Under the pieces are notes generated by a model. That model made no database searches. It was not told the origin of the DNA and worked only from the letters and a program-made list of their open reading frames with translations. A stretch of DNA of 64,000 nt, taken from assembly GCA_945643635.1 (NCBI GenBank), contig CALZFC010000005.1, forward strand, positions 8,987,501-9,051,500. The letters run 5' to 3'. Shown here piece after piece: positions 40,249-52,487 of the stretch (positions are counted from its first letter, which is position 1; each line of letters starts with the position of its first letter). The translations under genes and the position numbers were made by a program. The DNA is from Allodiplogaster sudhausi. Its lineage: Eukaryota > Nematoda > Chromadorea > Rhabditida > Diplogasteridae.

Positions 40249-41053
40249 CTCGGGTGAAAAGCTAATGGCCAATAAATGGTTCAGTAACTACACATAAATA
40301 CCGCAAATAATAGCAATTTACCGATGGGCATTCAAACAATATTCGAACGGTTCTTCACGTGGATCCAACCAATACACAATTTTTTCAGCAGTAACCTGCG
40401 ATTATGGTGGCTCCTACGGTTCGCTTCGCTCCCTCCGTCGCCCACCATAACCTCTGTTTGGAACCCCGCTCTCTCAGATGCTCGCTCCCAACATCCGCGA
40501 ATATTGGAGCAGTAACTTGCACATAACAGGCAGATAACCTGCGCATAACTGATAATAATTAGCCATTAAACTGTGTACTGTAACACTAAAAATCAGAGTA
40601 CTGTGGCACTAAAATTATTATTTTCGTTTCGTACTAAGTTCCCAAAACAACTACCTCTTTACAATTAGCTCGGCCCCATGAGGGTGCCAAACAAACAAAA
40701 AATCCGCTCCTTGGAAGTAGGTGCAGAAAAAAATCCCCTTCATACGGGGCGCGGATAAAAACCGCTGATTTACGAAAGTCTAAGGACTGCAACCCTTGTG
40801 CTGACCGCGCACCCTATACTTGCCGGCTTTCAAAAACAATGGTTTACCCCTTAAAAAGAATTTCCCGCCATTTCCCATGTTCAAATTTTTTAATGGCCAA
40901 TAAATGTTACGTTAGTTGCCAGTTGAAGGTACAACAATACTAATTTACCGATTAGTAACTGGCGAATTCTGAACCATTATTTAGCCAGTCTGCAGGTTTT
41001 GTGCCAATCTATCATTTTTGCGCACGGAATTTGCCATTAGCTTTTCACCCGAG
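40249..41053. mobile_element. 805-bp element with perfect 21-bp inverted termini
   Basis: The sequence at 40249-40269 (starting CTCGGGTGAAAAGC) is the exact reverse complement of 41033-41053. Internally, GGTTCAGTAACT-type sequence near the left end is also partly inverted near the right end. There is no long open frame, so this is a non-autonomous DNA transposon by structure. A target-site duplication could not be read confidently. It lies between H4 and H2B, directly beside the hAT-type MITE. Confidence 0.75.
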
Positions 41054-41291
41054 CATTTGCATTCTACTTCCACTGAAGCAGGACCCGACTTCAATATTCC
41101 AAGCAATCCATTCGGAAGCTACCCTTGTCTCATCGAATATCACAAAGTCATTGAATGTCACAATCACTAATTTGAGAGGATGACATGACAATGTTTAACG
41201 TAGAAAGAATGATTATACTTTATTAGGAATAATAAGTTATTCATCAGCAGAGGAAAACAAGCGATGGATACTGTGATGGGAGCGTGATTGT

Positions 41292-41307
41292 GGCCCTAAA
41301 GAGGGCC
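41292..41307 (-). terminator. H2B mRNA 3' stem-loop
   Basis: Minus strand GGCCCTCTTTAGGGCC, 56 bases past the H2B stop, identical to the H4 and H3 hairpins. Confidence 0.93.
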
Positions 41308-41363
41308 GTTGGGTTCTGGGGGTTTGGGTGTTCACCACCGGGCAAGCAACCTGCTTTCACAGA

Positions 41364-41735
41364 TTACTTGCTGGAGGTGTACTTGGTGACAGCCTTGGTG
41401 CCTTCGGAGACAGCGTGCTTGGCGAGCTCTCCCGGGAGGATGAGACGGACAGCCGTCTGGATCTCGCGAGAGGAGATGGTGGACCTCTTGTTGTAGTGGG
41501 CGAGTCGGCTGGCCTCGGCTGCGATGCGCTCGAAGACGTCGTTGACGAAGGAGTTCATGATGGACATGGCCTTGGAGGACACTCCGGTGTCGGGGTGGAC
41601 TTGCTTCAGGACGCGGTAGATGTAGATGGCGTAGGACTCCTTCCTCGACTTTCTCTTCTTCTTGTCTCCGGTCCTCTTGACCTTCTGACTCTTCGCTGCC
41701 TTCTTCGCTCCCTTCGCGGACGGCTTCGGTGGCAT
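41364..41735 (-). CDS. Histone H2B
   Basis: Intronless, 123 aa. The N-terminus [15 protein letters not shown] and the C-terminal half ([20 protein letters not shown] through KYTSSK) are of the Caenorhabditis type, the best taxonomic pointer in the window. The middle basic segment ([20 protein letters not shown]) is more generic. TATAAAAA at 41791-41798 and GGGCGTGGCC at 41817-41826 lie upstream on the minus strand. The 3' stem-loop is at 41292-41307. Confidence 0.98.
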   Translation of the reverse strand: MPPKPSAKGAKKAAKSQKVKRTGDKKKRKSRKESYAIYIYRVLKQVHPDTGVSSKAMSIMNSFVNDVFERIAAEASRLAHYNKRSTISSREIQTAVRLILPGELAKHAVSEGTKAVTKYTSSK

Positions 41736-41790
41736 GACTGCTCCCGGTGACTAGACGTTCCAAGTAATGGTCGGCTCTCCTCTCTCGTTC

Positions 41791-41826
41791 TTTTTATACG
41801 ATCGACCCGCCTCGCTGGCCACGCCC
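41791..41826 (-). promoter_or_regulatory. H2B promoter: TATA box plus GGGCGTGGCC element
   Basis: TATAAAAA at 41791-41798 followed 18 bases upstream by GGGCGTGGCC (41817-41826) on the minus strand. Confidence 0.75.
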
Positions 41827-41899
41827 ACTTGGCGTCTTGCCAGCATTCTCTTTTGAACTGAAATGAGCGGGAAACCTGCGTGTCCAGCGTCCTTTCCAT

Positions 41900-42420
41900 C
41901 TTTTCCTGTCTGTACTCTCTTCCACTCGTACTTCTCTCTCCCCACCCTCGCTGTCTCGCACTCTAACCTTTCCATCTCTGCCTGTTTCCCCCCGTTACTC
42001 TGCTGCTTTTCACTTTTTCATGGATATTCTCTAAGCAAATCCGCCTTCACTGGCCGTTAGAAAACAAAAGAGTATCCTTAAGGACATGGAATACACGGGA
42101 TACGTTACGCATTCGTAAAGAAACTTTCGAACAACCGCATGGAATACATTCCACTTTTCTAAATGCACAGCGTCATTCTTGCTAGCACTTGAAAAGCTCA
42201 GAAGCAAATCCTCGCATGTGTACTCTTTCTTCCATAACTCTCGTCCCACCGACAGTCGGAAACACACAGCTATTTCTCTAACTTCCGAGATCTCCAGCCA
42301 TATCATTAAAACACAAATATAAAATGCAGAACCAAGGCATTCACTTTATTCAAAAATGGCTTTTAAGCCTGAGATCTCTGGCAGAGCACTGCAAGCAGTG
42401 GATACCGAGATTGGAACGTG
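41900..42420. other. Spacer between H2B promoter and H3 3' end
   Basis: No gene supported. The minus-strand frame at 42031-42306 has no recognisable features. Confidence 0.4.
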
Positions 42421-42425
42421 ATTGT

Positions 42426-42441
42426 GGCCCTAAAGAGGGCC
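42426..42441 (-). terminator. H3 mRNA 3' stem-loop
   Basis: Minus strand GGCCCTCTTTAGGGCC, 35 bases past the H3 stop. It is intact although the H3 coding region and promoter are damaged. Confidence 0.92.
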
Positions 42442-42476
42442 GTTGGGTTCTGGGGTTTAAGATCTGCAGTTAAAGC

Positions 42477-42875
<399 letters not shown>

Positions 42876-42876
<1 letters not shown>

Positions 42877-44218
42877 CAATTATTATATAAAAGTCGACTG
42901 TTATTTATTGACTGGTATAGCGCGGAGAGGTGTAGCGGGCGGTGGGGTGGAGATATCGGGGAGCGGTTTTTTGGAGATTATGTAAAAGTTTCCGGACTAC
43001 AAGAATATATGTGTTTCAAAAAATTGGGTTCGATATTGGCGCCGGCGCGGGCGTCGGAAGTTGGCGCGGAGGCGAGTTGGATTTGGGCTCTTTGGCGACT
43101 TTGAGGGGTTGTATCTTTTTTTCCGGTAGAGATATGAGAATGAAAAAAATACTGGAAGATAGCCCGTCCAAAAATGAATATGATTCCTGAAGTTGAGATC
43201 GATTCGAGTTTTGGTAGATCAGTACGAGACCGGCGCGCAAACCATACGTTTTTGGGGTACTTTTTTAGGCTCATTCTTCTCATTTTCTCGAAATCTACAA
43301 ATTCGCTTTTTGATCTAACTGACTCCGATTGTAGAGTTTTTGACGGGCTTTCTTTTAATAGTAGACTTATCGACTCTTGGGCACTAGGTGTATTAGATAT
43401 TATCGATTGAAGGGTCAAATTTTTTTGTTAGGAGCGAACTTTCTAAAATTCATATCTTTATGAATAGGGAAGGTAGAGGGATGAGAGTTTCAGAATCATA
43501 CAGAATTTCACGAGAGCTTCAATATGAGTATACATAGGATAGGCTGGCTCTTCATTAAAGTGCCCTGCCAGGGCCGTAAATCGGAAAATTTTTGGAACGC
43601 ACTTTGGGCCTCCGTTTCTTCTCGGTAGTTAAAGCTTATGCCACATATTATATACCATTCTGTAGCTCTCGAGAAGAAGAACAACTTTCTCATACAAAAC
43701 GTTTTCATATTTTGTCATTTTTGATCTACTTTTGGGGTCAGAAGGTTCAGGCCACTATTTCGGCCTTAGCTATCACTGACACTTTTTGGCGCATATATTT
43801 GTTATTGTAGAGCCTAAAATTATCTATCGAATGGTGTGTCAATCTTCAAAATCGGTTCAGGCATATTCGAGAAAAAAATTATTTTGTGGCTTTTTGGTAC
43901 ATTTTCAGGGCACTTAGATATATTACCGACCCAGGTTCGAACCCGCGCGCGTGCAAACTCTTTTGCGCGTTTTAATATGACTTCTCATTAAATAAAAAGT
44001 ATGTTAGAATGGATAGAAGACTCCAAGCTTTCTTATAGGCTGAATTTAAAAGCCCCAGATCGTCCCGTAATCACTGCTAGAGCAGACTTTTCCCCCTTTA
44101 GAGCCAGCTAACAACCCTCAGACCCCAACTAACAACCCTCAGACCCCAACTAACAACCCTTAGAGCGAAATAACAACAACCCGAACCAACCCCCCGTAGC
44201 GTGACAAAGTCACGCTAG
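42876..44218 (+). mobile_element. Non-autonomous Helitron, array 1 unit 1
   Basis: Starts TCAATTATTATATAAAAG (Helitron-type 5' end, TC then TATTATATAAAAG) and ends with palindrome TAGCGTGAC AAA GTCACGCTA followed by G, giving the 3' terminus CTAG. The 5' end follows host A, as Helitrons insert between A and T. The length is about 1343 bp and there is no Rep/helicase coding capacity. Confidence 0.85.
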
Positions 44219-45576
44219 TCTAGAGTTATATAAAAGTCGACTGTAATTTATTGACCGGTATAGCGCGGAGAGGTGTAGCGGGCGAGGGGATTGAGATACG
44301 GGAAAGCGGTTTTTTGCGGATTATGTAAAAGTTTCCGGACTACAAGAATATATGTGATTCAAAAAATTGGGTTCGATATTGGCGCCGGCGCGGGCGCCCA
44401 AACTTTGGTCGGAGGCGACTCTGATTTGGGCTCTTTGGCGACTTTGAGCGGCTGTATCTTTTTTTCTGGTTGAGATATGGGGATGAAAAAAATAATGGTA
44501 GATAGATCGTTCAAAAATGAATATGATTCCTGGAGTTGAGATCATTTCGAGCTTTGGTAGATCAGTACGAGCCCGGCGCGCAAACCATACGTTTTTGGGG
44601 TACTTTTTTAGGCTCATTCTTCTCATTTTCTCGAAATCTACAAATTCGCTTTTTGATCTAACTGACTCCGATTGTAGAGTTTTTGACGGGCTTTCTTTTA
44701 ATAGTAGACTTATCGACTTTTGGACACTTGGCGTATGAGATATTATGGATTGAAGGGTCAAATTGTTTTGTTAGGAGCGAACCTTCTAAAATTCATATCT
44801 TTATGAATAGGGAAGATAAAGGGATGAGAGTTTCAGAATCATGCAGAGTTTCAAGAGAGCTTCAATATGAGTATAGTTTGGTTTGGCTGGGTTGTCATTA
44901 AAGTGCCCTGCCAGGGCCGTAAAGTGGGAAATTTTTGGAATTCATTTTGAGCCTCCGTTTCTTCTCGGTAGTTAAAGGTTTTGCCACATATTATACATCA
45001 TTTTGTAGCTCTCGAGAAGGCGAACAACTTTCTCATACAAAACGTTTTCATATTTTGTCATTTTTGATCTACTTTTGGGGTCAGAATGTTCAGGCCACTT
45101 TTTCGGCCTTAGCTATCACTGACACTTTTTGGCGCATATTTTTTTTATTGTAGAGCCAAAAATTAGCTATCGAATGATAGGTAGATCATTGGATTTGATC
45201 CAGGCATATTCGAGATATGAATTATTTTGTGGCTTTTTGGGCTATTTTCAGTGCACATCGAAAGTCATGGGTCGCAGGTTCGAATCCGCGGGCGCGCAAA
45301 CTCTTTTGCGCGCTTTTGTATGACTCCTGAGTATGCTAAAATAGTGATATCATATAGTAAAGACTCCAAGCTTTCTAATGAGCTTAAATTCAAAGGCCCG
45401 GATAGTCCAGTAGCGCCGCTAGAACAGACTTTTGACCCTTTAGAGCCAAATTTTAACCCTTAGAGCCAACTTCGAACCCTTAGAGCCAACTTTTTATCGG
45501 GAAATGGCCTCCGGCGCGATAGCCCCGGTGGCCATTGACCGGGCCAAAGGCCCGTAGCGTGACAAAGTCACGCTAG
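44219..45576 (+). mobile_element. Non-autonomous Helitron, array 1 unit 2
   Basis: 1358 bp; 5' TCTAGAGTTATATAAAAG, 3' hairpin GCGTGACAAAGTCACGC then TAG. It abuts units 1 and 3 with no host bases between. Confidence 0.87.
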
Positions 45577-46953
45577 TCTACTATTATATAAAAGTCGACT
45601 GTAATTTATTTACGGGTATAGCGCGGAGAGGTGCTGTGGGCGCGGGAGTTGAGATACGGGGATGCGGTTTTTTGGGGAACATGTAAAAGTTTCCGGACTA
45701 CAAGAATATATGGGTTTCAAAAAATTAGCGTCGGCGCCGGCGCCGGCGCGGGCGGCGGAAGTTGGCGCGGAGGCGAGTCAGATTTGGGGTGCTTCGCGAC
45801 TTTGAGAGGCTGTATCTTTCTTTCGGGTAGAGATATGGGGATGAAAAAAATACTGGGAGATAGCCCGTCAAAAAATGAATATGATTCCTGAAGTTGAGAT
45901 TGATTCGAGTTTTGGTAGATCAGTGGGAGCGCGGCGCGTTTTGACCCCATTTTTTGGCCGTTTTTCGGCATGTAGTTAGGGTTTTTCTCGAAATCTACAA
46001 ATTCGCTTTTTGATCTAACTGACTCCGATTTTAGAGTTTTTTACGGCGCATCTTTTAATAGTATAATTATCAACTTTTGGACACTAGAAGTTGTAGATAT
46101 TATCGATTGAAGGGTCAAATTGTTTTGTTAGGAGCGAACCTTCTAAAATTCATATCTTTATGAATAGGGAAGATAGAGGGATGAGAGTTTCAGAATCATG
46201 CGGAGTTTCACGAGAGCTTCAATATGAGTATAGTTGGATTTGTCAGGCTTTTCATTAAAGTGCCCTGCCAGGGCCGTGAAATGGCAAATTTTTGGAACGC
46301 ACTTTGGGCCTCCGTTTTTCCTCGGTAGTTAAAGCTTTTGCGACATGTTATATACCATTCCGTAGCTCTCGTGAAGGCGAATAACTTTCTCATACAAACC
46401 GTTTTCATATTTTGCCTTTTTTGATCTACTTTCATGGTCAGAATGTTCAGGCCACTATTTCGGCCTTAGCTATCACTGACACTTTTTGGCGCATATTTTT
46501 TTTATTGTAGAGCCAAAAATTAGCTATCGAATGATAGGTAGATCATGGGATTTGATTCAGGCATATTCGAGATATGAATTATTATGTGGCTTTTTGGTAC
46601 ATTTTCAGTGCACGTCGAAACTCATGGGTCGCAGGTTCGGAGTCGCGCGCGCGCAAACTCTTTTGCGCGCTTTTGTATGACTCCTGATGAAATTATAAGA
46701 GTGCTAAGATATACTAAAGACTGCAAGCTTTCCAATGAGCGGAAATTCAAAGGCCCAGGTAGTCAATTTGTGGCTCTATCTCATCAAAACCAAGGTTGGT
46801 GACCGTGCTAGAGCAGACTTTTGCGTTTTAGAGCCTACTAACAACCCTTAGAGCCAACAAACAACAACCCAAACAACAACACATAGTCAACCAACAACCC
46901 TTGGAGCCTACTGACAATGGCCAAAGGCCCGTAGCGTGACAAAGTCACGCTAG
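45577..46953 (+). mobile_element. Non-autonomous Helitron, array 1 unit 3
   Basis: 1377 bp; 5' TCTACTATTATATAAAAG, closest here to the classical Helitron 5' end; same 3' hairpin and CTAG. Confidence 0.88.
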
Positions 46954-48329
46954 TCTATTATTATATAAAAGTCGACTGTTATTTATTGACTGGTATAGCG
47001 CGGAGAGGTGTAGCGGGCAGGGGGATTGAGATACGGGGAAGCGGTTTTTTGGGGAACATGTAAAAGTTTCCGGACTACAAGAATATGTGGGATTCAAAAA
47101 ATTGGGTTCGATATTGGCGCCGGCGCGGGCGGCCAAACTTTGGTCCGAGGCGACTTCCATTTTGGCACTTTGGCGACTTTGAGGGGCTGTATCTTTTTTT
47201 TGGGTAGAGATATGGAGATGAAAAAAATACTGGGTGATAGCCCGTCCAAAAATGAATATGATTCCTGGAGTTGAGATCATTTCGATGTTTGGTAGATCAG
47301 TGGCAGCGTGGCGCGTTTTGACCCCATTTTTTGGCCGTTTTTCGGCATGTAGTTAGGGTTTTTCTCGAAATCTACAAATTCGCTTTTTGATCTAACTGAC
47401 TCCGATTTTAGAGTTTTTTACGGCGCATCTTTTAATAGTATAATTATCAACTTTTGGACACTAGAAGTTGTAGATATTATCGATTGAAGGGTCAAATTTT
47501 TTTGTTAGGAGCGAACCTTCTAAAATTCATATCTTTATGAATAGGGAAGATAGAGGGATGAGACTTTGAGAATATTGAAGGACTTCAAGAGAGCTTCAAT
47601 ATGAGTATACTCGCGTTTGTCTGGCTTTTCATTAAAGTGCCCTGCCAGGGCCGTGAAGTGTAAAATTTTTGGAGCGCACTTTGGGCCTCCGTTTCTTCGC
47701 GGTAGTTAAAGATCTTGCCACATGTTATATACCATTCTGTAGCTCTCGAGAAGAAGAACAACTTTCTCATACAAAATGTTTTCATATTTTGTCATTTTTG
47801 ATCTACTTTCATGGTCAGAATGTTCAGGCCACTATTTCGGCCTTAGCTATCACTGACACTTTTTGGCGCATATTTTTTTTATTGTAGAGCCAAAAATTAG
47901 CTATCGAATGATAGGTAGATCATGGGATTTGATTCAGGCATATTCGAGATATGAATTATTATGTGGCTTTTTGGTACATTTTCAGTGCACGTCGAAACTC
48001 ATGGGTCGCAGGTTCGGAGTCGCGCGCGCGCAAACTCTTTTGCGCGCTTTTGTATGACTCCTGATGAAATTATAAGAGTGCTAACATATACAAACGACTC
48101 CAGGCTTTCTAATGGGGGTTACTATATGCTCCCAGGTCCTCCAGTAGCGCCGCTAGAGCAGACTTTTGTCCTTTTTAAGCCAACTAACGACCCTTAGAGC
48201 CAACAAACAACGCATAGAGCCAACAAACAACCCTCAGAGTCAACCAACAGCAAACCAAGAACCCAACCAACAACCCTTGGACCCTACTGACAATGGCCAA
48301 AGGCCCGTAGCGTGACAAAGTCACGCTAG
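46954..48329 (+). mobile_element. Non-autonomous Helitron, array 1 unit 4
   Basis: 1376 bp; 5' TCTATTATTATATAAAAG; same 3' hairpin and CTAG. Its internal half from about 47840 is nearly identical to the matching part of unit 3. Confidence 0.87.
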
Positions 48330-49685
48330 TCTATTATTATCTAAAAGTCGACTGTAATTTATTGACCGGTATAGCGCCGAGAGGTATTACGGGCGGTGGG
48401 AGTGAGATACGGGGAAGCGGTTTTCGGGGATTTCTAAAATATCCCCTGGGCTACCAGAATATATGGATTTCAAAAAATTGGGTTCGATATTGGCGCCGGC
48501 GCGGGCGCCCAAACTTTGGTCCGAGGAGACTTCGATTTGGGCACATTGGCGACTTTGAGGGGTTGTATCTTTTTTTCGGGTGGGGATATGGGGATGAAAA
48601 AAATACTGGTAGATAGATCGTCGAAAAATGAATATGATTCCTGAAGTTGAGATCGATTCGAGTTTTGGTAGATCAGTACGAGACCGGCGCGCAAACCATA
48701 CGTTTTTGGGGTACTTTTTTAGGCTCATTCATCTCATTCTCTCCTAGATCCCTCCATTCCGCTTTTGATCTAACTGACTCCGATTGTAGAGTTTTTGACG
48801 GGCTTTCTTTTAATAGTAGACTTATCGACTTTTGGGCACTTGGTCTATGAGATATTATCGATTGAAGGGTCAAATGTTTTTGTTAGGAGCGAACCTTCTA
48901 AAATTCATATCTTTATGAATAGGGAAGGTAGAGGGATGAGAGTTTCAGAATCATACAGAATTTCACGAGAGCTTCAATATGAGTATACTTGGGTTAGTCT
49001 GGCTCTTCATTAAAGTGCCCTGCCAGGGCCGTGAAGTGTCAAATTTTTGGAGCGCACTTTGGGCCTCCGTTTCTTCGCGGTTGCTAAAGGTTTTGCGACA
49101 TGTTATATACCATTTGGTTGCTCTCGCGAAGGCGAACAACTTTCTCATACAAAATATTTTAATATTTCGATGTTTTTGATCTACTTTTGGTGTCAGAAGG
49201 TTCAGGCCACAATTTCGGCCTTAGCTATCACTGACACTTTTTGGCGCATATTTTTTTTATTGTAGAGCCAAAAATTAGCTATCGAATGGTGTGTCAATCT
49301 TCGAAATCGGTTCAGGCATATTCGAGAAAAAAATTATTTTGTGGCTTTTTGGTACATTTTCAGGGCATTTAGATATATTACCGACCCAGGTTCAAACCCG
49401 CGCGCGTGCAAACTCTTTTGCGCGTTTTAATATGACTTCTGATTAGATTAAAAGTATGTTAGAATGGATAGAAGACTCCAAGCTTTCTTATAGGCTGAAT
49501 TTAAAAGCCCCAGATCGTCCCGTAATCATCGCTAGAGCAGACTTTTCCCCCTTTAGAGCCAACAAACAACCCTCAGACCCCAACTAACAACCCTCAGACC
49601 CCAACTAACAACCGTTAGAGCGAAATAACAACAACCCGAACTAACCCCCAGGCCAAAGGCCCGTAGCGTGACAAAGTCACGCTAG
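48330..49685 (+). mobile_element. Non-autonomous Helitron, array 1 unit 5
   Basis: 1356 bp; 5' TCTATTATTATCTAAAAG; same 3' hairpin and CTAG. Its right third matches unit 1 rather than unit 4, indicating mosaic copies. Confidence 0.87.
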
Positions 49686-51038
49686 TCTCTTATTATATAC
49701 AAGTCGATTGTTATTTATTGACCGGTATAGCGCGGAGAGGTGCTGTGGGCGGTGGGGGTGAGATATGGGGAAGCGGTTTTTTGGGGAACATGTAAAAGTT
49801 TCCGGACTACAAGAATGTGTGGGTTTCAAAAAATTGGGGTCGGTATTGGCGCCGGCGCGGGCGTCCAAACTTTGGTCCGAGGCGACTGCGATTTGGGCTC
49901 TTTGGCGACTTTGAGGAGGAATATCTCTTTTTTGGATAAAGATATGGGGATGACAAAAATACTGGGAGATAGCCCGTCCAAAAATGAATATGATTCCTGG
50001 AGTTGAGATCGATTGGAGCTTTGGTAGATCAGTGGGAGGCCGGCGCGTTTTGACCCTGTTTTGGGGTACTTTTTTAGGGTCATTCATCTCCTTTTCTCAG
50101 AATCTACAAATTCCGCTTTTTGATTGTCTGACTCAGATTGTAGAGTTTTTGACGGCGCATGTTTTAATACTATTCTTATCAACTTTTGGGCACTGCGCAT
50201 TGTAGATATTATCGATTGAAGTTCCAAATTTTTTTGTTAGGAGCAATTTTCAAAAATTCAGCTATTTAATTGTAGGGATCGTAGAGCGATGGGACTTGCA
50301 GAATATTGAAGGGCATGGAGTCAGCTTCAATATGATTATACTTGCATTCCGATAGGTGATCAATAAAGTGCCCTGAGGGTGCTGTGAAGTGGAAAATTTT
50401 TGGAAGGCACTTTGAGCCGCGGTGTTTCCTCGGTGGTAAAAGCTTTTGCAACATGTTATATATCAATCGGTAGCTCTCGTGAACGTGAACAACGTTCTCA
50501 TACTAAACGTTTTCATATTTTGACTTTTTTGATCTACTTTTGGGGTCAGAAGGTTCAGGCCACTATTTCGGCCTTAGCTATCACTGACACTTTTTGGCGC
50601 ATATTTTTTTTATTGTAGAGCCTAAAAATAGCTATCGAATGGTGTGCCAATCGTGGAAATCGGTTCAGGCATATTCGAGAAAAAAATTATTTTGTGGCTT
50701 TTTGGTACATTTTCAGGGCACCCACCTTATTCTACCGACCCAGGTTCGAACCCGCGCGCGTGCAAACTCTTTTGCGCGTTTTAATATGACTTCTCATTAA
50801 ATAAAAAGTATGTTAGAATGGATAGAAGACTCCAAGCTTTCTTATAGGCTGAATTTAAAAGCCCCAGATCGTCCCGTAATCACCGCTAGAGCAGACTTTT
50901 CCCCCTTTAGAGCCAACAAACAACCCTCAGACCCCAACTAACAACCCTCAGACCCCAACTAACAACCCTTAGAGCGAAATAACAACAACCCGAACTAACC
51001 CCCAGGCCATAGGCCCGTAGCGTGACAAAGTCACGCTA
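49686..51038 (+). mobile_element. Non-autonomous Helitron, array 1 unit 6
   Basis: 1353 bp; 5' TCTCTTATTATATACAAG; the 3' hairpin is present but the terminal G of CTAG is missing where the divergent next unit begins. Confidence 0.82.
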
Positions 51039-52140
51039 TCTCTCTATAGACTAAACAACGTAAAAAATGAATTGACCGCTTACGGCAGATTGATTCCTGT
51101 GGGCGGCAGGATTGGTGGATTTTGATGAAACTTTCCAAAAAGGTACATTGAAGTCTCGGCTATCGTCCTATGAGGGTTTGGAAATTTTTGGTTGGCGCCG
51201 GCGCCGGCGCCGCAAAGGGGGGTCACTCGAGAAAGTTTGAGGCCGAATTTCTCATTTTCTAGGGCACCTACAAAAATAACAAAAATAGTAGTAGATTCGT
51301 CAGGGGGGAATCTACCAATGACCAGAAGTTCGATTTCGTAGATCGATTGGTAGATCGGTGGGAATGGATTTTCTAAAATGGGCACTTTTTCGCCTGTAGA
51401 TTGGAACTTTCTCAAAATCCTGACATTTGCTGCGTTGATTGTCGGGTTCTATCGATGCAGTTTTTCAAGGCGCATCTTTCTATGTATGACTTGTAAACTT
51501 TTGCGCATCAGGGATATCAAAAAAATCAATAAAACTGAAAATTTTATTAGTTAGGGACCAACTTTGAACTTTTATATCTCAAGAAGTAGGAATGGTATCA
51601 GGATGGGACTAGGAGCATCTTGTTAAGAATTGGACAGGCTTCAATATGAGCCTAATTTGTTTAGGCTGGGTTTCCGGGAAAGTGCCCTTAGGCTATGTTG
51701 AAATTTAGGTCACTTTCCTGACATTTTTTTCCTCGGTTTTAGAACATATGGCTAAATGTCGCATACCATTCGGTAGCTTAGGAATAGGGGAACAATTCTC
51801 TCATACAAAACTTTTGCGTAAAATGAATTTTTGGCCTACAAAATGGGGTTCGAATTTTTTAGTGCATCTATAGGCCAGATAGCCAAATAAAACATTTTTT
51901 ATCCGAACCTACATGAAAAACTGATCGTAATAGTGGGCTCCTTTTGAAATTTTGATTAAGGGAAAAAATGATAATCGTAGGTCACAACATTTTTTTGGTA
52001 ATCGAGAGGTCGCAGGTTCGAACCCGCCCGCGTGCAAACCCTTTTGCGCGCTTTTATATGCCTCTTGATTGAATATTATCGATGATAGCATTGATTAAAT
52101 ACTTATTTCTAATGTTTAAGGGTTTAAAGGAGCCGGTCCC
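51039..52140 (+). mobile_element. Diverged Helitron-like unit 7
   Basis: Begins TCTCTCTATAGACTAAAC directly after unit 6. The interior shares order and short blocks with the other units (TTGACCG near the start, GGCGCCGGCGCCGGCGCC, AAGTGCCCT, a GGTTCGAACCC block near 52015 and TTTTGCGCGC) but is far more divergent. The right end is indistinct; no 3' hairpin was found, so the boundary is approximate. Confidence 0.55.
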
Positions 52141-52487
52141 GTTAAGGTCTACTTTGAGCTGAGCGAATACTAGGCGCTATAGCGGGATGTGGAACCCGTA
52201 TCCTAATAAGATCTCGATATATTTTTAAGAGAACGGAATAGAAAACGTGAAAGGCATGTAAAATGATAAAGAAATAAAATAAAAAGTGAAATAAACATAT
52301 TTTACATTCATAATCACAGTGGTCTGCTTTTTGAAAATTCATGTTTGAATCAAATCAAAAGGACTCGAAGGGAAGACAAGTTACGGTACTTTTATAATTT
52401 AAGCGTGAATTGCCCAATTCCGTTTTTCTTCTTTTTTATTTTATTCAGAATTCATTGATTCCTTTGATAATTCAGAGTCGATTGATA

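Noticed and set aside
43592..43810. 72-codon frame conserved in most Helitron units (also 44935, 47669, 49047, 50400, 61739, 63097)
   Set aside because: The nucleotide identity between units is high enough to keep any frame open; unit 3 lacks the ATG and no domain is visible. It would need a synonymous/non-synonymous test to revive it.
45277..45287. tRNA gene at the GGTTCGAATCC block
   Set aside because: No A box, acceptor stem or anticodon arm can be folded upstream; treated only as a B-box-like motif.
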